Positions 43,847 to 53,200 of a DNA stretch of 64,000 nt are shown piece after piece. Source of the stretch: Cellulomonas sp. JH27-2 (GTDB lineage Bacteria > Actinomycetota > Actinomycetes > Actinomycetales > Cellulomonadaceae); contig NZ_JACYFR010000001.1 of assembly GCF_014837175.1 (NCBI RefSeq), positions 806,001 through 870,000 on the forward strand, read 5' to 3'. How positions within the stretch are numbered: the stretch's first letter is position 1; each line of letters starts with the position of its first letter. Position numbers and translations under genes: made by a program. The notes beneath the pieces are model-generated. The model saw only the letters and a list, made by a program, of their open reading frames with translations, was not told the origin of the DNA and did no database searches.

Positions 43847-44653
43847 ATGGCTGACCAGTGGGGCACGGACCGGCTCGATCTCGATGCGTATCTGGCGCGG
43901 GTCGGGGTCGACGCCGGCGCGTCGGTGGCCGAGCTGCACCGCGCCCACCTGGCGGCGATCCCGTTCGAGAACCTCGATGTCATGCTGGGGCGCGGGGTGC
44001 GGGTGGACCTGCCCGACGTGGCCGCCAAGCTGGTCGACGCGCGTCGTGGCGGCTACTGCTACGAGCACGCGCTGCTGCTGGGAGCCGCGCTCGCGCAGCT
44101 CGGGCACCGGGTCGAACGGCGGCTCGCGCGCATCGGCGACCCCGCCGTCGAGTCCCGGCCCCGCTCGCACCTGGTGCTGCTGCTCGCGGGCGACGACGGG
44201 ACCACCTGGCTGGCCGACACCGGGTTCGGCGCGGGGCTTCTGGAGCCCGTGGCGCTCGTCGACGGCGCGGTGGTGGTCCAGGGCGCGTGGTCGTTCCACA
44301 CGGACCGCACCGCGCACGGCTGGCGGTTGTCCGAGCAGCGCGCGGGCACCTGGGTGCCGCTCTACACCGTGCCCGACGAGGAGACGTTCCCCGTCGACGT
44401 CGTCGGCGCCAACTGGGTCACATCCACCCTGCCGACCTCGCACTTCACCCAGCGGATCCTGGTCCAGCGCAAGGAGGCGGACCGTCTGCGCGCCCTCGTC
44501 GGCCGCACCCTGGTGACGGACACCCCGGCCGGACGCGCCGACGAGCGCACGCTCACCGACGCCGAGCTGGGCCCGACCCTCGTCGACCTGGGCCTGGATC
44601 TCCCCCCACAGGACGTCGCCGCGCTCGTCGCAACCCTCCCGCAGGCCCCCTGA
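43847..44653 (+). CDS. nat: Arylamine N-acetyltransferase
   Basis: 268-aa NAT-family enzyme moving acetyl from acetyl-CoA to arylamines or hydrazines. The cysteine-protease-like triad is visible: C71 in RRGGYCYEHA, H108 in RPRSHLV and D124 in WLADTGFG. IPFENLDVMLGR is the typical N-terminal motif. CAGACT lies six bases before the ATG at 43847, suggesting a leaderless mRNA. In other actinobacteria such enzymes act in catabolism or in polyketide-type biosynthesis; the context here does not tell. Confidence 0.93.
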   Translation: MADQWGTDRLDLDAYLARVGVDAGASVAELHRAHLAAIPFENLDVMLGRGVRVDLPDVAAKLVDARRGGYCYEHALLLGAALAQLGHRVERRLARIGDPAVESRPRSHLVLLLAGDDGTTWLADTGFGAGLLEPVALVDGAVVVQGAWSFHTDRTAHGWRLSEQRAGTWVPLYTVPDEETFPVDVVGANWVTSTLPTSHFTQRILVQRKEADRLRALVGRTLVTDTPAGRADERTLTDAELGPTLVDLGLDLPPQDVAALVATLPQAP

Positions 44654-44719
44654 CCTGCTCCCGCGTAGAATCGACAGGTTGAGCTGTGCAGTTCGCGCTG
44701 ATGGATGTATCGTGCAGGT

Positions 44720-45163
44720 ATGAGTGAGGACGCGGCAGGAATCAGCGCCGGCGTCGTCGCCCGGGATCTGCGGGTCGTGTTCGGGCGGTTGCGACGGCGG
44801 CTGCGAGAGGTGGCACAGGCCGACGACCTGACGTCGTCGCAGATCGCGGTGCTGATCCGGCTCGGCAAGGGCGAGGTCGGGACCGCGAGCACGTTCGCCG
44901 CGGCGGAGGGCGTCCGGCCGCAGTCGATGGCCGCGACCATCGCGGCGCTCGAGCAGCACGGTCTGATCCAGCGCACCCCCGATCCCGACGACGGCCGCCG
45001 TCAGCTCGTCACCCTCACCGACGCCGGGCGCGAGCGCGCCGCCGGCGACCGCGAGGCCCGCGCCGAGTGGCTCGCCTCCGCGATGGAGCAGGCCTACACG
45101 CCTGACGAGCTCGCGACGATCGCGGCGGCGATCCGGTTGCTCGACCGCGTGGTGGGGGCGTGA
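44720..45163 (+). CDS. MarR family transcriptional regulator
   Basis: 147-aa winged-helix dimer protein with the MarR pattern LTSSQIAVLIRL, VRPQSMAATIAALEQHGLIQRTPDPDDGRRQLVTLTDAGRE. TATCGT (44708-44713) stands six bases before the ATG at 44720, so translation probably starts at the mRNA 5' end. Its stop overlaps the start of the MFS gene (GTGA); it likely regulates that exporter and the following hydrolase. Confidence 0.93.
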   Translation: MSEDAAGISAGVVARDLRVVFGRLRRRLREVAQADDLTSSQIAVLIRLGKGEVGTASTFAAAEGVRPQSMAATIAALEQHGLIQRTPDPDDGRRQLVTLTDAGRERAAGDREARAEWLASAMEQAYTPDELATIAAAIRLLDRVVGA

Positions 45164-46566
45164 CCACGACGGCCGACGAGACGACCGTACGGCGCACCCA
45201 CGGCTCCGGCCCGCGCGCCGACGCGTTCGACCGGCGCCTGATCGCGCCGATGATGCTGGGCTCGCTGCTCAACCCCATCAACTCCTCCATGCTGGCCGTC
45301 GCCCTGGTGCCGATCGGCATCGCGCTCGGCGCTCCCCCGGCCGAGACCGCGTGGCTCGTCACCGCCCTCTACCTGGCCACGTCGGTGGGGCAGCCCGTGG
45401 TGGGGCGCCTCGTCGACACGTATGGGCCCCGGCCCTTGTACCTGGTCAGCACGGCGCTCGTGGGTATCGCCGGGGTGCTGGGCGCGCTCGCGCCGAACAT
45501 CGGCACGCTCGTCGCCGCCCGCGTGCTGATCGGATTCGGGACGTGCGCGGGCTACCCCGCCGCCATGTACCTGATCCGCAGCGAGTCACGCCGCACGGGG
45601 CAGGACAGCCCGGCCGGGATCCTGTCGTTGCTCGCCGTCACCAACCAGGTGGTGGCGGTGATCGGCCCGACGCTGGGCGGTGCGCTGATCGCGATCGGCG
45701 GCTGGCGGGCCATCTTCACGGTCAACGTCCCGCTCTCGGTCGCGTGCCTGGTGCTGGGCGCCCTCTACCTGCCGCGTGTGCCCGGGACCGGCGGACCGCG
45801 GCGGCGGCTCGACGCGGTCGGCATCGCCGCGTTCAGCGCGATGCTCGTCGCCGCGATGCTCTTCCTGATGAAGCCGCGGGTCGCGCACTGGTACGAGCTC
45901 GTCGTGGCCCTGCTGGCCGGCGCGGCGTTCGTCTGGCGCGAGCGCCGGGTCGACGACCCGTTCATCGACCTGCGCGTGCTGGGCGGGAACCGGCCCCTGC
46001 TCTCCACGTACGTGCGCCAGGTGCTCGCCACGACCGTCTCGTACTCCCTGCTCTACGGGTACACCCAGTGGCTCGAGGCGACGCGCGGCCTGTCCGCGTC
46101 CGACGCCGGGCTGCTGCTCCTGCCCATGTTCCTGTGCGCCATCGCCGTCACCGCGATCTCCGGACGCCGGCCCGCGGTCCGGCCCAAGCTGCTGGTCGGA
46201 GCGGTGACGCTCGTCGTCGCGTGCGCGCTGCTGCTGGCCGTCGACGCGCAGACGTCGATCGCCGTGCTGGCGGGCATCGCGCTCGTCGCCGGGGTCCCGC
46301 AGGGTCTCAACGGGCTCGCCAACCAGAACGCGCTGTACTACCAGGCCGACCCCGAGCGGATCGGGGCGAGCGCCGGTCTGCTGCGCACGTTCACCTACCT
46401 CGGCGCGATCGCCTCGTCGGCGGCGACCGCCACCTTCTTCGACGACGGCGCGACGACCGCCGGCATGCGGGACCTGGCGTGGTTCATGCTCGCGGCGGCC
46501 GTCGCGCTCGTCGTCGTGACCCTGCTGGACCGTTCCCTGCGCCGCACCGGCGCCCGCACCACCTGA
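45160..46566 (+). CDS. MFS transporter, drug:H+ antiporter (DHA2) type
   Basis: 468-aa polytopic transporter with about 14 hydrophobic segments, as expected for DHA2. The antiporter motif C region (AVIGPTLGGALI) and the loop motif GQPVVGRLVDTYGPRPLY (motif A) are present. Coupled to an upstream marR, it probably exports a toxic small molecule. GTG start at 45160 overlaps the marR stop; an isochorismatase-like gene follows 11 bases later. Confidence 0.92.
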   Translation: MTTTADETTVRRTHGSGPRADAFDRRLIAPMMLGSLLNPINSSMLAVALVPIGIALGAPPAETAWLVTALYLATSVGQPVVGRLVDTYGPRPLYLVSTALVGIAGVLGALAPNIGTLVAARVLIGFGTCAGYPAAMYLIRSESRRTGQDSPAGILSLLAVTNQVVAVIGPTLGGALIAIGGWRAIFTVNVPLSVACLVLGALYLPRVPGTGGPRRRLDAVGIAAFSAMLVAAMLFLMKPRVAHWYELVVALLAGAAFVWRERRVDDPFIDLRVLGGNRPLLSTYVRQVLATTVSYSLLYGYTQWLEATRGLSASDAGLLLLPMFLCAIAVTAISGRRPAVRPKLLVGAVTLVVACALLLAVDAQTSIAVLAGIALVAGVPQGLNGLANQNALYYQADPERIGASAGLLRTFTYLGAIASSAATATFFDDGATTAGMRDLAWFMLAAAVALVVVTLLDRSLRRTGARTT

Positions 46567-46577
46567 GAGGCACCCCC

Positions 46578-47153
46578 ATGGCAGTCACCACCATCGACCC
46601 GAAGACCGCGCTCGTCCTCATCGACCTGCAACGCGGCATCGTCGGCGGAAACGCCGTCCCCCACACCGGCGCCGAGGTCGTCGAGCGGTGCGTGACGCTG
46701 GCCGACGCGTTCCGCGAGCGCGGCCTGCCCGTCGTCCTCGTGCACGTGACCTCCCGCACCGACGGGTCGGACTTCGCGCGCGGCCGGACGCAGACGCCTC
46801 GCGGCGGCCCGCGCCCTGCGGACTGGGACGTGCTGGTCGACGAGGTGACCGGGCACGACGAGGACATCGTGGTGACCAAGCGCAACCCCGGCGCGTTCTA
46901 CGGCACCGACCTGGAGCTGCACCTGCGCCGGCGCGGGATCACGCAGATCGTGCTGGGCGGCATCGCCACGAGCATCGGCGTCGAGGCCACCGGCCGCGCC
47001 GCGTACGACCACGGCTACAACGTCACGTTCGCCACGGACGCGATGGCCGACCGCGACGAGGTCAACCACACCCACAGCATCGAGCGCAGCTTCCCCCGCG
47101 TCGGTGAGACCGGCACGACCGCCGAGATCCTGGCGCTGCTCGCGGCGGTCTGA
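46578..47153 (+). CDS. Isochorismatase-family hydrolase lacking the catalytic cysteine
   Basis: 191-aa alpha/beta hydrolase-like protein of the isochorismatase superfamily. Aspartate (LVLIDLQRGIV) and lysine (VVTKRNPGAFYGTDLE) of the usual triad are present, but the segment reads GIATSIGVEATGRAAYD with glycine where amidohydrolase members have cysteine. True isochorismatases also lack that cysteine, so this is either an isochorismatase-like hydrolase or an inactive member. ATG at 46578 after GAGAGG. It is the third gene of the marR-MFS operon, so it may act on the exported compound. Confidence 0.87.
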   Translation: MAVTTIDPKTALVLIDLQRGIVGGNAVPHTGAEVVERCVTLADAFRERGLPVVLVHVTSRTDGSDFARGRTQTPRGGPRPADWDVLVDEVTGHDEDIVVTKRNPGAFYGTDLELHLRRRGITQIVLGGIATSIGVEATGRAAYDHGYNVTFATDAMADRDEVNHTHSIERSFPRVGETGTTAEILALLAAV

Positions 47154-47219
47154 CGCCGCCCGACACCAGCTGACGGCACCTGACGGCACCTGACGGCGCG
47201 GTAGTGCCGGCCCGCCGTC

Positions 47220-50200
47220 CTACGTCCGACGACGCCGCACCGCGGCCGCCGACGCGCCCGCCGCGACCAGGAGCAGGGCGACCAGGCCCGCGGGCCACGC
47301 ATCGAACCCGGTGGTCGCGATCGCTCCCGGCCCGGGCGTCGGGCCGGTGCTCGGCTGCTCGGTGGGTGCCGGGCTCGGCGTCGGCGACGGCGGCACGGGA
47401 ACAGTCGCTCCGGCGTCGTCGGAGACGGGGTCGCACACCGGGCACGCCCCCGACGCGGTGGCCACGTTGTCCACCTCGGCCCCTGCGTCCGCCGTCAGCC
47501 GACCGGTGACCGTGAGGTCCGGTGCGTGCGTCCCCACCGCCACGGCCCCCGCGTACGTGCAGGTGATCAGGGTGGGGGTGCGCGTGCAGGTCCAGTCGTC
47601 GCCCGCGACGGACGCGAACCGCAGGCCCTCCGGCGCCGGGTCGGTCACGACGACCGGGAGCGTGGTGGCGTTCGGACCGGTGTTGGTGACCCTGATCCGG
47701 TAGGTCACGTCACGGCCGCCCTGGTCCGTGACGGACTTGTCGACGGCGAGCGCCGACAGCGGCGTCACGGCGGCCGTGTCGGTCGCGGAGTTGTTGTCGG
47801 GGTCGAGGTCCTCGGACGGCGTCGACACCGTGGCCGTGTTCACGACCGCCGGGTAGGCGCCCGCCCCGACCGTCACGTCGACGGCCACGCGGGCGGACGC
47901 GTCCACGCCCAGCGCCGGGACGGTGCAGGTGAGCGCGCGGCCGTCGGCGGTGCACGCGATGCCGTCGTCGGAGCGGGCCGCCACGTAGGTGGTGCCCGGC
48001 GGCAGGACATCGGTGACCGTCGCGGGCAACGAGTCCGGCGTCGGCCCGGCGTTGTGGACGACGAGATCCCACGTGGCGCCGCTGCCGACCACGAAGTCGT
48101 CGGGGTGCGTCTTGGTGATCGACAGGTCCACCTGCGCCGGCACCGGGACGCCGTCGCTCGCGTCGTTGTCGTCGAGCGCCGTCTCGTGCGTCGTCGTGGC
48201 CGCGTGCACCGTGTTGGTCACCGCGGGGAAGGCGGCCGGCTCGACGGTCACGACCAGCGCGACCGGGTCCGTCGTCGCCCCGGCAGCCAGCGGGTCGGCC
48301 AGCGAGCAGGTCACGACACCGTCGTCGACGGTGCAGTCCCAGCCGTCGCCCGTCGCGGAGACGAACGTGACGCCGTCGGGCAGCGGGTCGCGCAGCGTGA
48401 CGCCCGCCGCGTCCGACGGGCCGGCGTTCGTGACGGCCATCGTCCACGTGAGCTCGTCGCCGACCCGGGCCGGGGCGTCGTGCGCCTTGGTCACGCTGAG
48501 GTCGGCCAGCCGCGCGACCGGGAAGGTGTCGTCGTCGGCGTTGTCGTCGGGCGTCGGGTCCGTGGTGGCGGACGACACCGTCGCCGTGTTGGTGATCGCG
48601 TCGCGCTGGTCGTCCGCATCGATGGAGACCGTGATCGACAGGCCCGGGGCGTGCGCGTCGGCCGCGAGCGCCGTGACGTCGCTGAGCACGCACGTCACGG
48701 TCTCGCCGTCGGCCGCGGGGGTGCAGGCCCACGGCCCGTCCGACGACACGTACGTGGTGCCGCTCGGCAGGGTGTCGACCACCGTGAACGGACCGAGCGC
48801 CACGGACGGTCCGGCGTTGTGGACGTCGATGTCGAACGTCGCGTCCTGCCCCGCGATCGCAGGCTCGTCGGCAGCGTCGTGGGTCTTGGCCAGCGACAGG
48901 TCGGCGTGCGCGACGACGTCGACGTCGGCCTCGTCGGCGTCGTCGTCGGGGTCGTCGCCCGGGGTCGACGTCGACACGCGCGCCGCGTTGGTCAGCGTGG
49001 TGCCGTCCGGCACCGCGCTGCCCACGCGCGCGGTGACGTCGATCGTGCTCGTCGTCGTACCGCTCTCCGTGGCCGCGAGCGTGTCCCGCGTGCACACCAC
49101 CTGGGTGCCCGTCACGTCGCAGTCCCAGCCGTCGCCGCTCGCCGCGGTCGCGGTCAGGCCGGCGGGCAGGTCGTCGACGACGCGCACGCTGTCAGCGTCC
49201 GACGGGCCCTCGTTGCGGACCGTCAGCGTGAACGAGGTGCTCGTCCCGGCGACCACCGGATCGGTGTCGTCCGCGGTCTTCGTGAGCCTGACGTTCGCGC
49301 CGTCGACGATCGTCACCTCGTCCGTCGATCCGTTGTTGGTCGTGTCCGGGTCCGTCAGCGGGCCGTCGACCGTCGCGGTGTTGGTAATCGTCGAAGGGCC
49401 GGCGTCGGGGTGGACCTCGACGTGCAGAACGATGTCCGGGGCGTCGGCGCCCGAGTCGAGCGCCGCCGATCGGTCGCAGGTGACGAGCGTCCGGCCGTCG
49501 TCGCCGACGTCCGCGCTGCAGGTCCAGCCCGTGCCGGTCGCCGACAGGACGTCGACGGCAGCGGGCACCGAGTCCGTCACCGTGATGGTGCCCGGCGAGA
49601 CCGACGGGCCCCCGTTGTGGACCGCGAGGGTCCAGTCGAACGTCGAGCCGGCAGTCACGTCGCCGTCGTGCGACTTCACGATCGACAGATCCGCCTCGGA
49701 CGAGAACGCCGAGTTGTCGTCGTCCGTGTTGTTGGCCAGCACAGGATCCGGCGTCACGGAGCTCACGGTGGCCTCGTTGAGGAAGAAGCCCGCACCCAGG
49801 TCGTCGGTGACGTGCACCGTGATGGCCACCGTGGCCTGGTCGCCGGCGGCCAGGTCTCCCGCGAGCGTGCACGTCACGTCCGCATCGTCGGCGTCGCAGC
49901 CCCACGTGCCGTCGCGCGACTCGAAGTCCGTGAAGGACAGGCCGTCGGGCAGCTCGTCGGTGACCGCCACCGGGGCCGCGGCGTCCGACGGCCCGAAGTT
50001 GTCGACCGTGAAGACGTACGTGGCGTCGGCGCCGGCCACGAAGCGGCCCTCGTGCGACTTCTCCAGCCGCAGGTCCGCCGATGTCCCGACGGTGACCCGG
50101 TCGGTGCCGGTGTCGTTGCTGGTCACAGGGTCCGGCGTCGTCGCCTCGACCGTGGCGGAGTTCTCCAGCGTCCCCGTGGACGACGGGTCGACATCGACGG

Positions 50201-53200
50201 TCAGGGCGATCTGCGGTGCGACGTCGCCGGCCGCGAGCACCGCGTCACGCGTGCAGGTGACGAGCTGACCGTCGGCGGCGCAGTCCCAGCCGTCGCCGTC
50301 GGCCGACACGAACGTGGTGCCGGTCGCGAGCGTGTCGGTCACGGTGATGGTGGGCTGGGAGTCCGACGGGCCCTCGTTGCTGACGTCGAGGGTCCAGGTG
50401 AACGGGTCGCCCGCGGTCGCGGTGCCGGTGTGGGACTTGGTCATCGCCAGGTCCGCCGACGCGGTCACCGAGGCCGTGTCGGTCGTCGTGTCGTTGGCCG
50501 GGACCGGGTCGTAGGTGCGGCCCTGGACCGAGGCCGTGTTGGTGATCTCCGTCCCGGCCGCCGTGTCGGCGGGGACGGACGTCACGACGGTGACGACGGG
50601 GAACGAGGCGCCCTTCGCGAGCGCCGTCGTCGTGGTCCCGCGCGTGCAGGTGACGGCCGTCGGCTCGTCGGCGTCGTCGGGCACGCACGTCCAGCCGCTC
50701 CCCGACGCGGACACGAGGCCCACCCCGGCCAGCAGCGTGTCGGTCACGGTGAACGGCCCGACGGCGGGGTCGTCGCCGGCGTTCGTCGCGGTGAGCGTCC
50801 ACGTGGCGCGACCGCCGGCGACCACCGGCGTCGCGTGCGTCTTGGTGATCGCGAGGTCCGCGGCGTCGATGTGCGCGACGGCCGTCGACGGCGGTCCGAT
50901 GTACGAGCCGGACTTGTTGGCCGTCGCCGTGGTCGCGTCCTCGCCGTAGCCCTGCGCGGTGTTCACCTGGTCGACATCGCTGCCGACACCCGGTTCGTCG
51001 ACGACCGCCTCCGTCGGCCTCGCCTGGTAGCGCAGGTTCCCGGCGACGCCGGGGTCCAACGAGCCCGTGCTCGTCCACGTCAGGGTCCGCCCGTCGACCT
51101 CCGGCTCGAGAGCGACCGGGTCGCCGGTGGCCAGGGTCACCAGCGACGAGCCAGGCACGTACTCCCACCCGACGGGCAGGGTGTCCGTCAGGCCGATCGC
51201 GTAGGCGCGGGCCGTGCCGTCGTTGGTGAGTCGGACGTTCCAGGTGAACGGTTCGCCGATGTAGGCCGGACCTGCGGTCAGCGCGGACTTCGTCGTGGTC
51301 AGGTGGGGGAACTGCGGGCGGACGTTCGCCGTGGTCGACGGCCCCGCGTAGGTGCGCCCCGCCCCGAACAGCGACCGGTACGAGGGCACGGAGGCGGTGT
51401 TGACCAGGGCCGCCGTCGTCAGCTGCGCCGACGGCGCCAGCTCCGCCGTGTAGGTCAGGTCCGTGAACCCGCCGGGTTGGATACCGTCGCCGTCGCGGTC
51501 CAGCGTCCACGTGATGGTCCCACCGCCGGTCAGCGGGTCCACGTCCGTCAGCACGCCGGGTTCGGAGATGGAGTCGGGGTGCACGACGACGCCCGCGGGG
51601 ACCACGTCCCTGACCACGGTCGAATACGCGGTGCTGCGGTTGCTCCCGGCGGCGTTCATGACCCGGATGCGGTAGCGGAACGTGTCCGCGGGCGCCGGCG
51701 TGGAGCTCACGACCGACTTGGAGGCGCTCAGGCTCGGTTCGAGCACCCGGACCGCTGCCGATGCCTGGCCGCCGGTGACGGTCCAGGTCGCACCGGCGCT
51801 GGTGGGCGGCGTGCCGGGTGTCGTGTTCCAGTGCGAGGTCGCGGTGTTGGTCCACGTGGTCCCGGCGGTCGACGACGGGACGTCGCGCAGCACCGAGTCG
51901 AACGTCAGGGTGATCTGACGGGCGTCCACATCGCCCATGGAGTCGGAGAAGAGCGCGGCGTAGAGCGTCGAGCCGTCCGGCTGCGGCACCGGGGTCAGCT
52001 GGGAGACGCCGGTCGTGCAGTCGGTCGTCGGCGTGCTGAGGAACCGGCAGTCGACGTCGAGGATCTGCAGGTCGCCGAATCCCGCGGGCAGCTTGTCGAC
52101 GATGGCGGGCGCGTAGAACGCGGTGTTGGCCGGGATCGTCATCGACACCCGCCACGTGACGCGTTGCCCGATCGTCGCAGCGCTCGGGGTCACGGTCTTG
52201 GTGACGGCCGCACCGACGATCTGCACGTCGGTCGTGGCCGTGGCGGTGTACGACCGGGCACCCCCGGCGGCCGTGCCTCCCTCGACCGACCAGCCGGTGA
52301 CGCTCGCGCGGTTGGTGTACGTGGTCCCGCCCGGCGCCGAGGTGGGCGTCCGTGCCACGTAGGTCAGCGTCACAGGTGCCCCGGCCGCGACCGTACCGAC
52401 CGACCAGGTGAGACGCGTCTCGCCTGGCGCGCAGGGTGCCACCGTCGGCTGGACCGTCCCGGCGCCCGGGTCCGTCACCACGAGGCCCGCAGGGACGCAG
52501 TCCTGGACCTGGGCGTCGTGCAGTGGGGGGCGGTTGGTCGCGGTGCCGTTGGCGTTCTGGTTGGCCACGCGGAGCATGTACGTGACCGACGTCCCGCCCG
52601 GGACGGGCGCGGTCTCCGAGGCCGACTTCGTCAGCACGACGTTCGGCTGGCGCAGCGTCACGCTCACGGAGTCGGTCGTCGGCGGGCGGGCGGAGCCACC
52701 CACCGACTCGAGGCTGACGAACTGCGCGGTGTTGGTGCGGACCTGGTTGTTGGCCGTCGCCGACAGCGCGGCCGTCGTGACGAGCGTCGTGACGGTCACG
52801 CGGAACACCTGGTCGGTGTCCGTGGAGTTCGAGTACGTGTACCCGGGGCCGTCGGTGCTCAGCCTCAGCGCACCTGTCGTCTCGTCCAGGCTCACACCGT
52901 CGGGGACGTCCGCCGTGGTGGCCGGATCGGTCGCGTCCGGGACGAAGTCGACCCGCGCGGTGCCCGGGACGAGCTGGATGCCGGTCGGCAGGGAGTCGGA
53001 GAGCACGCCGGAGTAGGCCGACGTGTGCCGCGGGATCTGCACCGCGTAGGTGTAGTCGATCGTCTCGCCCACGGTCGCCTGGCTCGCGGCGTTGTTGTTC
53101 TGCTCGTCGACCGACGTCGTCGCGGTCTTGGTGACCGTCGCGCTCGGCACCACCACCCACGAGGGGTCGCTCGCGGCCGGGGCGTCCTGCGACGCGGCCG

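Noticed and set aside
47171..47200. CTGACGGCAC short tandem repeat after the isochorismatase-like gene
   Set aside because: Only about two and a half copies; too short to support a function, though it may help form a terminator.
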